Part shown: positions 40,116 to 48,437 of the stretch, piece by piece
Position numbering within the stretch: the first letter of the stretch is position 1
Layout: each line of letters opens with the position of its first letter
Assembly: GCF_001746295.1 (NCBI RefSeq)
Contig: NZ_MJAH01000009.1
Location: 148,531 to 212,530 of the forward strand
Length of the DNA: 64,000 bases
Reading direction: 5' to 3'
DNA from: Streptomyces sp. LUP47B
GTDB lineage: Bacteria; Actinomycetota; Actinomycetes; Streptomycetales; Streptomycetaceae
Translations under genes and position numbers: made by a program
Notes under the pieces: model-generated
Told to the model about the DNA's origin: nothing
What the model saw: the letters and a program-made list of their open reading frames with translations, nothing else
Database searches by the model: none

Positions 40116-42229
40116 CCGGCGTCGGTTGGCTGCCCGCCCCCGCCGAGGAACTCTTCGGTCCCGAGGCCACCGCCGAGGAGTCGTACGAGGTCCTGACCGT
40201 GGACGTCCCGCCAACCACCTGGCTGACGGCACTGCGCGTCGCCCGCGACGAACTCGGCTGCACCTACTTCGACTGGCTCAGCGCCGTCGACGAACCGGGC
40301 ACGGGCTTCCGCGTGGCGGCCCACGTGGCGGCCCTCTCCCCGGTACGACGCCTGCTCCTGCGTACGACGATCTCCCACGAGACCCCGGTGCTGCCCACCG
40401 CCGTCGACATCTACGCGGGTGCCGCCTGGCACGAGCGCGAGACCCACGAGATGTTCGGCGTCACCTTCGAGGGCCACCCCTCCCTCGCCCACCTCCTGCT
40501 GCCGGAGACCTTCGAGGGCCACCCCCTCCGCAAGGACTTCGTCCTGGCCGCCCGCGTCGCCAAGGCCTGGCCCGGCGCCAAGGAACCGGGCGAGTCCGAA
40601 CACGGCGGCCCCAAACGCCGCCAGATGCTTCCGCCAGGAGTCCCCGACCCGAACGAATGGGGCCCCCTCAAGGGCCAACTCCCCCCGGCCCCGACCCGCC
40701 CCACCCGCACAGCAGGCCGCCCCACGGGCGACCGCCCGGTCCGCCGGGCGCGTACGGCGGGGGAGGGGTCGGCGAGTCAGGGGGAGGTCGCGGCGGACGC
40801 GGCGGATGCGGTGGGCGCGTCCGGGGCTGCGGGGCTTGGTTCGCGGCGGGCACGTTCGGCGGGGGAGGGTTCGGCGAGTCAGGGGTCGTCTGGGGCTGGG
40901 CCGCGTGGGCCGCGTGCGGCGGGGGAGGGTTCGGCGAGTCAGGCGGGGGTGCCCGGGGCGGCGGGTGCGAGGGGCGCTTCGGGGGCTGGGCCGCGTGGGC
41001 CGCGTGCGGCGGCCGAGGGTTCGGCGAGCCAGACCACGCCCGGGGCGACGGAGGGGGCTCCCACCGCCTCGCCGACGGGCGTGACCCGGCGCACACGTAG
41101 CGCTGCGCAGGGCTCGGCCAGCCAGGCGTCACCGGATACCGACGACACCGGCGCCGGTTCGGCCGCCCCAGCCAGCGGCGCGCCCGATTCCGACGCTCCG
41201 GCAACCGGCTTGCCCGCGTCCTCGTCGGACGCCCAGGGGAAGGGTTCGCCCGCACCCCCCTCGGACTCCCCGACGTCACGCGCCCCCGCACTTCAGCGTC
41301 CGGGAACGACGGGCGGTGCACCGGCCGGACCTCGCCGGGCGCGTACCGCCTCGAGCGGTTCCGCGAGTCAGCGCGCGGCGGCGGCCCAGACCGAGCCGTC
41401 GACCGACGACGCGGGCACGAACCCCGCCCCGCCGAAGCCGCCCACCACCCCTCGCAGCCCGGACGCACCGTGGCACCACGCCCGCCCGGCTTTCGACGAC
41501 CCGGAAGTGAAGCGGTCTTCTGCGTCCGGGGATGCCGGGGTGTCTGAGGGGTCTTCTGCGTCCGGGGATGTTGGGGTGTCCGAGCGGTCCTTTGTGTCCG
41601 GGGATGCCGGGGCGCCCGAGGGGTCTTCCGCGTCCCGGGACTCCGGCGTCTCCGAGCATCCCGAGGACACCGGAGTCTCCAAGCGGGCCGAGGGCCCCGG
41701 CGTCTCCGAGCACCCCAAGGGCCCCGGCGTCTCCGAGCACCCCGAGGGCCCCGGGGCCTCCGAACGCCCCGTGGAGTCCGAGGTGCGCAAGGCTTCCCAA
41801 AGGCCCACGGTTTCGGGAGCCTCCACGGCACCAGAAGATCCCGGAACTTCCGAAGACCTCGAGGTTGCCGAGGAGCCGTCGGCTTCCGGTGGTCGCGACG
41901 TTCCGGAGGAGCCGCCGGCTTCCGGGGAACCGTCCTCCGGGGAACCGTCCTCCGGGCAATCCACCACCTCCGAGGAGTCCACGACCGCCGAGGAATCCAA
42001 GGTCCCCGAGCACCCCCAGACTTCCGGGCGCCCCCCGACTTCCGAAGTTCCTGAGGCTCCCGAGGAATCCGAAGAGTCCCAGGAGTCCCAGGACCCGGAA
42101 CGCCCAGATGGCACTGCCCCGAGTCCCGACCACGCCGCCCAGGCCTCCGAGGACCCGAACCCCAACGAGCCCTCCACCCCCGACGCTCACACCCCCGCTC
42201 CCGACAAGCCCGCAGGAGGCCCGCAGTGA
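40112..42229 (+). CDS. nuoC: NADH-quinone oxidoreductase subunit C with ~500-residue repeat tail
   Basis: A 705-residue protein. Residues 1-195 are a normal NuoC (30-kDa) domain with YFDWLSAVDEPGTGF and the signature WHERETHEMFGVTFEGHPSLAHLLLPETFEGHPLRKDF. Residues about 210-420 contain six diverged repeats ending in (E/A/S)GSASQ, such as RRARTAGEGSASQ; residues about 470-705 are Pro/Glu/Ser-rich with GVSEHPEGPG-type repeats. Ordinary NuoC has 180-240 residues. The tail is not a degraded NuoD: no NuoD motif is present. GTG overlaps the nuoB stop; its own stop overlaps the nuoH start. Confidence 0.9.
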   Translation: MTGVGWLPAPAEELFGPEATAEESYEVLTVDVPPTTWLTALRVARDELGCTYFDWLSAVDEPGTGFRVAAHVAALSPVRRLLLRTTISHETPVLPTAVDIYAGAAWHERETHEMFGVTFEGHPSLAHLLLPETFEGHPLRKDFVLAARVAKAWPGAKEPGESEHGGPKRRQMLPPGVPDPNEWGPLKGQLPPAPTRPTRTAGRPTGDRPVRRARTAGEGSASQGEVAADAADAVGASGAAGLGSRRARSAGEGSASQGSSGAGPRGPRAAGEGSASQAGVPGAAGARGASGAGPRGPRAAAEGSASQTTPGATEGAPTASPTGVTRRTRSAAQGSASQASPDTDDTGAGSAAPASGAPDSDAPATGLPASSSDAQGKGSPAPPSDSPTSRAPALQRPGTTGGAPAGPRRARTASSGSASQRAAAAQTEPSTDDAGTNPAPPKPPTTPRSPDAPWHHARPAFDDPEVKRSSASGDAGVSEGSSASGDVGVSERSFVSGDAGAPEGSSASRDSGVSEHPEDTGVSKRAEGPGVSEHPKGPGVSEHPEGPGASERPVESEVRKASQRPTVSGASTAPEDPGTSEDLEVAEEPSASGGRDVPEEPPASGEPSSGEPSSGQSTTSEESTTAEESKVPEHPQTSGRPPTSEVPEAPEESEESQESQDPERPDGTAPSPDHAAQASEDPNPNEPSTPDAHTPAPDKPAGGPQ
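40736..41380 (+). repeat. degenerate coding repeats (GSASQ units) in nuoC
   Basis: Six units with the core ggttcggcgagtcag and a preceding Arg/Ala/Gly-rich part, at about 40765, 40867, 40930, 41022, 41108 and 41360. Spacing varies from about 60 to 250 nt, so this is expansion followed by divergence, not a clean tandem array. Confidence 0.7.
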
Positions 42230-43194
42230 ACGACGCTCTCGACGTCGCCCTGCGACTCCTGATCGTCTTCGTCGTCTTCCTCACCCTGCCCCTGATCATC
42301 GGCCAGACCGAGCACAAGGTGATGGCCCACATGCAGGGCCGCCTGGGCCCGATGTACGCCGGCGGCTTCCACGGCTGGGCCCAACTCGTCGCGGACGGCG
42401 TGAAATTCGCTCAGAAGGAAGACGTGGTACCGGCGGGCGCGGACCGCCGTATCTTCCAACTCGCCCCCGCCGTCGCCCTCCTGCCTTACCTCCTGGTCCT
42501 GCTCGCCATCCCGATCGGCCCCGGCGAGGGCGCCGTCGGCGAGGTCGTCGACGCGGGCGTGTTCTTCGTGCTCGCCGTGATGGGCGTGGGCGTCCTCGGC
42601 TCCCTCATGGCCGGCTGGGCCTCCGCCAACAAGTTCTCCCTCCTCGGCGGCCTGCGCACCGCCGCACAGCTCCTCGCCTACGAACTCCCGATGCTGCTCA
42701 CCGCCGCCTCGGTGGCGATGGCGGCCGGAACCGTCTCCCTCCCCGGCATCCTCGACGCCTTCGAGTGGTGGTGGCTGCCCTGGCAGATCGTCGGCGCGAT
42801 CGTCTTCTTCATCGCCGGCCTCGCCGAACTCCAACGCCCTCCCTTCGACATGCCGGTCGCCGACTCGGAGATCATCTTCGGCGCCTACACCGAGTACACC
42901 GGCCTGCGCTTCGCCCTGTTCCTCCTCGCCGAGTACGCCGGAATCGTCGTCCTGTGCGGCCTGACCACCGTCCTCTTCCTGGGCGGCTGGCACGGCCCCT
43001 GGGGCGCCGACGGACTCGGCTGGGTCTGGACCCTGCTCAAGACGGCCGTGCTCGCCTTCGTCGTCATCTGGCTCCGCGTGACCTATCCCCGCCTGCGCGA
43101 GGACCAGCTCCAGAAACTCTCCTGGACCCTCCTCGTACCTCTCTCCCTCGCCCAGATCGCCCTCACCGGCATCGTCAAGGTGGTGATCCAGTAA
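42226..43194 (+). CDS. nuoH: NADH-quinone oxidoreductase subunit H (second cluster)
   Basis: A 322-residue eight-helix membrane subunit that forms the quinone-entry channel with NuoB and NuoD. Recognised by MAHMQGRLGPMYAGGFHGWAQLVADGVKFAQKED, then ELPMLLTAASVAMAAGT, AGLAELQRPPFDMPVADSEI with conserved acidic residues, and EYAGIVVLCGLTTVLFLGGW. GTG overlaps the nuoC stop. The partner NuoD is not encoded in this cluster, so either it is borrowed from the main nuo operon or the quinone site is different. Confidence 0.96.
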   Translation: MNDALDVALRLLIVFVVFLTLPLIIGQTEHKVMAHMQGRLGPMYAGGFHGWAQLVADGVKFAQKEDVVPAGADRRIFQLAPAVALLPYLLVLLAIPIGPGEGAVGEVVDAGVFFVLAVMGVGVLGSLMAGWASANKFSLLGGLRTAAQLLAYELPMLLTAASVAMAAGTVSLPGILDAFEWWWLPWQIVGAIVFFIAGLAELQRPPFDMPVADSEIIFGAYTEYTGLRFALFLLAEYAGIVVLCGLTTVLFLGGWHGPWGADGLGWVWTLLKTAVLAFVVIWLRVTYPRLREDQLQKLSWTLLVPLSLAQIALTGIVKVVIQ

Positions 43195-43196
43195 CC

Positions 43197-43769
43197 ATGG
43201 CCCCCATTCCTGGCTCCGGTCTGGCCAAGGGCCTGGCCGTCACCCTGCGCACGATGACGAAGAAGACCGTCACCGAGCAGTACCCCGACGCCCAGCCCGA
43301 CCTCCCGCCCCGCACCCGCGGGGTGATCGGCCTGTTCGAGGAGAACTGCACGGTCTGCATGCTGTGCGCCCGTGAGTGCCCCGACTGGTGCATCTACATC
43401 GACTCCCACAAGGAGACGGTCCCGGCGGCGGCCCCCGGTGGCCGCGAACGCAGCCGCAACGTCCTCGACCGCTTCGCCATCGACTTCTCCCTCTGCATGT
43501 ACTGCGGTATCTGCATCGAGGTGTGTCCTTTCGACGCCCTGTTCTGGTCCCCGGAGTTCGAGTACGCCGAGACCGACATCCGCGACCTCACCCACGAGCG
43601 GGACAAGCTCCGCGAGTGGATGTGGACCGTCCCGGCCCCACCGGCTCTCGACCCCGGCGCCGAGGAACCGAAGGAGATCGCCGCCGCCCGCAAGACCGCC
43701 GAGAAGCTGGCGGCGGCGGCCCAGGCCGAGCGGGCCCCGTCGGACGATCCCCAGGGGGAAGAGTCGTGA
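43197..43769 (+). CDS. nuoI: NADH-quinone oxidoreductase subunit I (two [4Fe-4S])
   Basis: A 190-residue ferredoxin-like subunit. Two complete CxxCxxCxxxCP motifs are present: Cys51, 54, 57, 61 (CTVCMLCARECP) and Cys100, 103, 106, 110 (CMYCGICIEVCP), for clusters N6a and N6b. With NuoB it completes an internal electron wire. A helical, Ala/Glu-rich C-terminal tail (EEPKEIAAARKTAEKLAAAAQAERA) extends beyond the fold. In 11-subunit relatives (chloroplast NDH, Fpo) the equivalent subunit can take electrons from ferredoxin. ATG 2 nt after the nuoH stop. Confidence 0.96.
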   Translation: MAPIPGSGLAKGLAVTLRTMTKKTVTEQYPDAQPDLPPRTRGVIGLFEENCTVCMLCARECPDWCIYIDSHKETVPAAAPGGRERSRNVLDRFAIDFSLCMYCGICIEVCPFDALFWSPEFEYAETDIRDLTHERDKLREWMWTVPAPPALDPGAEEPKEIAAARKTAEKLAAAAQAERAPSDDPQGEES

Positions 43770-44458
43770 CCCTCGCCCAGGCAGCGCACGGTTTCCTCTC
43801 CCCGACCGGCGTCGAGATCGCCTTCCTGCTCGTCGGCCTGGCCACCTTCGGAGCCGCGATCATCACCGTCACCACCAAGCAGCTGGTACACGCCGCCCTG
43901 TGGCTGGTGGTGGCCCTCGGCGGCCTCGCCGTCGAATACCTCCTGCTCACCGCCGAGTTCATCGCGTGGGTGCAGGTCCTCATCTATGTCGGCTCCGTCG
44001 TCGTCCTCCTTCTGTTCGGTCTGATGCTCACCAGGGCCCCCATCGGCCGCTCCCCGGACGCCGACTCCGGCAACCGCTGGGCCGCCCTCGTCGTGGCCCT
44101 TGCCGCAGCGGCCGCTCTGGTCTGGGTGGTCGTCGACGCCTTCCGTACCACCTGGATCGACCTGGACGGCCCCGCGGCCGGCTCCACCGAAGTAACCGGC
44201 GCGAGCCTCTTCCAGAACTGGGTCCTCCCCTTCGAGGCCCTCTCCGTCCTGCTCCTCGCGGCGCTGGTCGGCGCGATCGTCCTGTCCCGCAAGGCGAAGG
44301 CGGAGTCGAGCTCTCCCCCTGTGAACTCCCGAGCCGCGACCGGTAGTTCCCCATCCGTCCCCGATTCCCGCAATCACACGATCGGGCGAAATGAGCCGGT
44401 CGCGGGAACCGAGTCGGCCAGGGGAACCGAGTCGACTGAGCAGGAAGGCGCCCGCTGA
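43766..44458 (+). CDS. nuoJ: NADH-quinone oxidoreductase subunit J (second cluster)
   Basis: A 230-residue membrane subunit with five hydrophobic segments: VEIAFLLVGLATFGAAIITV, ALWLVVALGGLAVEYLLL, FIAWVQVLIYVGSVVVLLLFGLML (with the pi-bulge helix hallmark), AALVVALAAAAALVWVVVDA and ALSVLLLAALVGAIVLSR. The last 40 or so residues are a hydrophilic Ser/Arg/Asn-rich tail outside the family core. GTG start overlaps the nuoI stop; the stop overlaps the nuoK ATG. Part of the membrane proton-transfer arm. Confidence 0.95.
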   Translation: MTLAQAAHGFLSPTGVEIAFLLVGLATFGAAIITVTTKQLVHAALWLVVALGGLAVEYLLLTAEFIAWVQVLIYVGSVVVLLLFGLMLTRAPIGRSPDADSGNRWAALVVALAAAAALVWVVVDAFRTTWIDLDGPAAGSTEVTGASLFQNWVLPFEALSVLLLAALVGAIVLSRKAKAESSSPPVNSRAATGSSPSVPDSRNHTIGRNEPVAGTESARGTESTEQEGAR

Positions 44459-44865
44459 TGCACCTCGCCTATCCCGCCGTACTCTCCGCCCTCCTCTTCT
44501 GCACCGGCCTCTACGGCGTCCTGGCCCGCCGCAACGCGATCCTCGTCCTGATGTCGGTCGAGCTGATGCTCAACGCCGTCAACCTGAACCTGGTCGCCTT
44601 CGACGTCTGGCTCAGCAGGGCCGCCGAGGAGACCCTGCACTCCGGCCAGGCCCTGACCCTGTTCACCATCGCCATCGCCGCCGCCGAGATCGGCATCGGC
44701 CTCGCGATCGTCCTCGCCGTCCACCGCAACCGCGGCACCGCCGACATCGACAAGCTCCGCGACACAGCCGAGGGCCACGACCCCGACACCTCCGACGACG
44801 ACGCCCGCACGGCCCAAAAGGCCGCAGAGTCCGGGCGGACCGGGAAGGCTGAGGCCACCGCGTGA
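44458..44865 (+). CDS. nuoK: NADH-quinone oxidoreductase subunit K (second cluster)
   Basis: A 135-residue three-helix subunit. Core motifs are LSALLFCTGLYGVLARRNAILVLMSVELMLNAVNLNLVAF and GQALTLFTIAIAAAEIGIGLAIVLAVHRNRGT, with the two conserved membrane Glu residues (one in SVELM, one in AAAEIGIG) needed for proton transfer. The acidic hydrophilic tail after residue 95 (DTAEGHDPDTSDDDAR…) is extra. Translational overlaps on both sides. Confidence 0.95.
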   Translation: MHLAYPAVLSALLFCTGLYGVLARRNAILVLMSVELMLNAVNLNLVAFDVWLSRAAEETLHSGQALTLFTIAIAAAEIGIGLAIVLAVHRNRGTADIDKLRDTAEGHDPDTSDDDARTAQKAAESGRTGKAEATA

Positions 44866-46856
44866 CCACGACCACCCTCGCCGTCCTCGTCCCTCTCCTT
44901 CCCTTCCTGGGCGCGGTGGCCGGCCTGCTCCTGGGCCGCACAGCCCCCGGCTTCGTCCGTCCGCTCGCCGTTCTGCCGCCCCTGGTCGCCCTTGCGCTCG
45001 CCGCGGTGGTCGCCGTACGCGAGGGCGGCGACCAGACGGTGAACGCGGCCACCGAACTCACCCCGACCGGCTCGGTCCCGATCGAACTCGCCCTGTACAT
45101 CGACGGCTTCGCCGCCCTCGTCGCCGTCCTGGTGGCCTTCGTCGCCACCTGCGTGCAGATCTACTCGACCGGCTATCTGCGTGACGACCCGCGCTACCCC
45201 TCCTACGCCGCTCTCGTCTCGCTTTTCACATCCGCGATGCTGCTCGTCGTCTACTCCGGCGACCTGATCGTGCTGCTGGTCGGCTGGGAGATCATGGGCA
45301 TCTGTTCGTACTTCCTGGTCGGCCACTACTGGGAGACCCCGGAGGCCCGCGCCGCCTCCCTCAAGGCATTCCTGGTGACCAAGCTCGGTGACGTCCCCTT
45401 CCTCATCGGCCTGTTCGCCCTGGCCACCGACGCCGGCTCCTTCCGGATCACGAAGGTCCTCGACACCGTCGCGCACGGCGGGCTCGACCACCCGACCGTG
45501 ATCGCCCTGCTCCTTCTCGCGGGAGTGGCGGGCAAGTCGGCGCAGTTCCCGCTGCACACCTGGCTCCCCGACGCGATGGCGGGCCCCACGCCCGTCTCCG
45601 CGCTGATCCACGCCGCGACGATGGTTGCCGCCGGTGTCTACTTCGTCGCCCGTCTCCTCCCGGTCTTCGAGGCCTCCCAGGCCGCGATGGTGGTCCTCGC
45701 CGTCATGGCCGCCGTCACGATGATCGGTTCGGGTCTCGCCGCGCTCGCCCAGGACGACATCAAGCGTGTCCTCGCCTACTCGACGATCGGCCAGCTCGGC
45801 TACATGACCGGCGCCCTCGCCGTCGGCGACCGCGGTGCCGCCGTCTTCCACCTCCTGTCCCACGGCGCCTTCAAGGCGCTGCTGTTCCTCGCGGCCGGCG
45901 TGGTCATCCACGCGGCCGGCACCAACTCCCTGGCCGCCATGTCCCGTATGAAGGACCTGAGCGCCCGTGTCCCCGACGCCTATTGGACGATGACCGTGGC
46001 GCTCCTCGCGCTCGCTGCGATCCCGCCCTTCAGCGGCTTCTTCTCCAAGGAGTCCGTCCTCGGCGCGGCCGAGCACGTCGCGACCGGCCACACCGAAAAC
46101 GCCCCCGGCGCCGCAGGCTGGATCACCCTCGTCGCCGGCCTCCTCACGGCCCTGCTCACCGCCGCCTACGCGACGCGGCTGTGGCTGCTGGCGTTCCGCG
46201 GGCGGGGCACCGAGGCACCCGACCACGGACGTCAGCCGCTGACGATGACCGTGGTCCTCTGGGTCCTCGCGGCCCCGTCCCTCGCCCTCGGCGCGTTCTC
46301 CTACCGTGTGTTGCCCGACTGGTTCGACGGCCGCGACCTCACCCCGACCCTCACCACCTCCGTCGTCGGCACGGGCGTGGCTCTGATCGGCGGCATCGTC
46401 ACCTACGCGGCCTGGCGGCACACCAGTGCGGTCACGGCCCGCGTCCCGCTGGGTGCGGTCGCCGCCCACCCCGAGGGCGACGCCGGACTGGTCGAGGCCG
46501 AGGCCATCGCCGCCCATGAGCCCGCATACGGAGACGTGGCCTACGCGCCCGACCCCGCGGACCCCGGACGGTTGCTGCTCGGCCCACTGCACCGCCACGC
46601 GGCCGTCGGCTTCCACCTGGATGCCCTGTACACGGCCCTGTTCGTCCGCCCGGTCCAGGCCGGAGCCACCCTCGTCCGGTTCCTGGACCGCGAAGTCGTC
46701 GAGACCTACGTACGCGGCGCGGGAACACTGCCCCGCTGGCTCGGCACCGCCGTACGACGGGCCCAGACCGGCAATCTGCAGACCTATGTGAGCGCGCTGC
46801 TCGCCGGCACCGTCGTCCTCGCGGTCGCCGTCGTCCTCGTCGCCACGGGAGCGTGA
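44862..46856 (+). CDS. nuoL: NADH-quinone oxidoreductase subunit L (second cluster)
   Basis: A 664-residue antiporter-like subunit, the distal proton pump. About 16 hydrophobic segments. The Mrp/NuoL core is complete: GWEIMGICSYFLVGHYW (conserved Glu), LLAGVAGKSAQFPLHTWLPDAMAGPTPVSALIHAATMVAAGVYF (Lys and His), and KRVLAYSTIGQLGYM. The C-terminal long amphipathic helix and last membrane helix extend to the end. GTG overlaps the nuoK stop. Residues look competent for proton translocation. Confidence 0.96.
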   Translation: MTTTTLAVLVPLLPFLGAVAGLLLGRTAPGFVRPLAVLPPLVALALAAVVAVREGGDQTVNAATELTPTGSVPIELALYIDGFAALVAVLVAFVATCVQIYSTGYLRDDPRYPSYAALVSLFTSAMLLVVYSGDLIVLLVGWEIMGICSYFLVGHYWETPEARAASLKAFLVTKLGDVPFLIGLFALATDAGSFRITKVLDTVAHGGLDHPTVIALLLLAGVAGKSAQFPLHTWLPDAMAGPTPVSALIHAATMVAAGVYFVARLLPVFEASQAAMVVLAVMAAVTMIGSGLAALAQDDIKRVLAYSTIGQLGYMTGALAVGDRGAAVFHLLSHGAFKALLFLAAGVVIHAAGTNSLAAMSRMKDLSARVPDAYWTMTVALLALAAIPPFSGFFSKESVLGAAEHVATGHTENAPGAAGWITLVAGLLTALLTAAYATRLWLLAFRGRGTEAPDHGRQPLTMTVVLWVLAAPSLALGAFSYRVLPDWFDGRDLTPTLTTSVVGTGVALIGGIVTYAAWRHTSAVTARVPLGAVAAHPEGDAGLVEAEAIAAHEPAYGDVAYAPDPADPGRLLLGPLHRHAAVGFHLDALYTALFVRPVQAGATLVRFLDREVVETYVRGAGTLPRWLGTAVRRAQTGNLQTYVSALLAGTVVLAVAVVLVATGA

Positions 46857-46862
46857 GCAGGC

Positions 46863-48437
46863 GTGATCGATATCAACGAGTCCGTGATGCAGTTCCTTCT
46901 GGCGTTCGTCGTGGTCGGCCCGCTCCTCGGCGCCGTCACGGCTCTGCTGCCGGCCCCGCCCGGACTGAAGGGGAAGTCGCCGGACCAGGCCGTACTACGG
47001 CACGGCGTGACGGTCACCGGCGTGATCCTCATCGCCGCGATCGTCCTGGCACTCGGCTTCGACCACGACCATCCGTCGAAGATGCAGGCCACGACCGACA
47101 TCAGCTGGATCCCCGCACTGGACGTGCGCATCCACCTCGGCATCGACGGCATCTCCCTCCCCCTTCTGGTCCTGACCGCGCTGCTGACCTTCCTCTGCGC
47201 GCTCTACTCGTACTTCAAGATGCCCGCGGGTCCCACCCCGAAGGCCTTCGTCGCACTGCTGCTCATGCTCGAGTCCGGCACCCTCGCGACCTTCGCCGTC
47301 CTCGATCTGCTGCTGTTCTTCCTCGCGTTCGAGATGGTGCTCGTCCCGATGTACTTCCTCATCGCCCGCTGGGGCGGCGGGGACCGCCAGGCCGCCGCCT
47401 GGCGCTTCATCCTCTACACACTGCTCGGCTCGGTCGTCATGCTGCTCGGCCTGCTCCTGATCGGGATCAAGGCGGGCACATTCGACATGGTGGCACTCGC
47501 CACTGACAACGGCCGGTCGTTGTCCGCATCCGTGCAGGTCATCGCCGTTCTGACGATCGGGATCGGGCTCGCGGTCAAGACCCCGATGTGGCCGCTGCAC
47601 AGCTGGCTGCCCGACGCCCACACCGCCGCGCCGACCGTCGGCTCGGTCCTGCTGGCCGGCGTCCTGCTGAAGATGGGTACATACGGGTTCGTCCGGATTT
47701 TGCTACCGATCGCCCCCGACGGCTTCCGCGACTTCGCGCCTTACCTCGCGGCCTTCGCCGTGGTCGGGATCATCTACGGATCCCTGGCTTGTCTCGCTCT
47801 CGCCAAGCGTGGCGCGAAGGGCGATCTCAAGCGCCTCATCGCCTACTCCTCCGTCGGCCACATGGGCTTCGTCCTGCTCGGCATCGCCACCATGACCCCG
47901 ACCGGTGTGAACGGCGCCCTGTTCGCCAACATCGCCCACGGCCTCATCACCGGCCTCCTGTTCTTCCTGGTCGGCGCCCTGAAGGACCGCACCGGCACCA
48001 CCGACCTCGACACTCTGGCCGAGGAGACCGGCGCCGCTCTGTACGGCAAGGCCCCGCGCCTCGGCGGCCTGCTGGCCTTCGGTGCGGTCGCCTCGCTCGG
48101 CCTGCCCGGCCTCGCCGGATTCTGGGGCGAGATGCTGGCACTGTTCGGCGCCTTCAACCCCGCCGCCGACCTCAGCCGCCCCGCCTTCCTCACCTTCATG
48201 GCGATCGGCGCGTTCGGCACCCTCCTGACGGCCGCGTACATGCTCGTCGTGGTCCGCCGCGTCTGCATGGGCGTCGTACCCCAGGACGCCCCCCAGCTCG
48301 CCGACGTCCACACGTACGAGTTCGCGGCCTGGACGCCGCTCGTCGCCCTCACCGTCGCGGCGGGCCTGTGGCCGAAGGCCCTCCTCGGCCTCACCGACCC
48401 GGCCGTCCAGCAGCTCCTCGCAGGAGGCACCCGATGA
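46863..48437 (+). CDS. nuoM: NADH-quinone oxidoreductase subunit M (second cluster)
   Basis: A 524-residue antiporter-like subunit with about 14 membrane helices. FLAFEMVLVPMYFLIARWGG holds the conserved Glu; VKTPMWPLHSWLPDAHTAAPTVGSVLLAGVLLKMGTYG provides Lys and the broken helix; KRLIAYSSVGHMGFVLLGI the second Lys. It begins with GTG 6 nt after the nuoL stop and ends in an ATGA overlap with nuoN. All key charged residues needed for proton transfer seem kept. Confidence 0.96.
   Translation: MIDINESVMQFLLAFVVVGPLLGAVTALLPAPPGLKGKSPDQAVLRHGVTVTGVILIAAIVLALGFDHDHPSKMQATTDISWIPALDVRIHLGIDGISLPLLVLTALLTFLCALYSYFKMPAGPTPKAFVALLLMLESGTLATFAVLDLLLFFLAFEMVLVPMYFLIARWGGGDRQAAAWRFILYTLLGSVVMLLGLLLIGIKAGTFDMVALATDNGRSLSASVQVIAVLTIGIGLAVKTPMWPLHSWLPDAHTAAPTVGSVLLAGVLLKMGTYGFVRILLPIAPDGFRDFAPYLAAFAVVGIIYGSLACLALAKRGAKGDLKRLIAYSSVGHMGFVLLGIATMTPTGVNGALFANIAHGLITGLLFFLVGALKDRTGTTDLDTLAEETGAALYGKAPRLGGLLAFGAVASLGLPGLAGFWGEMLALFGAFNPAADLSRPAFLTFMAIGAFGTLLTAAYMLVVVRRVCMGVVPQDAPQLADVHTYEFAAWTPLVALTVAAGLWPKALLGLTDPAVQQLLAGGTR

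Noticed and set aside
40736..42229. nuoC tail considered as a degraded nuoD
   Set aside because: No NuoD motif survives; the sequence is repetitive and in frame throughout.
44511..46616. 701-codon open frame antisense to nuoK and nuoL
   Set aside because: Shadow frame over conserved membrane subunits, no domain.
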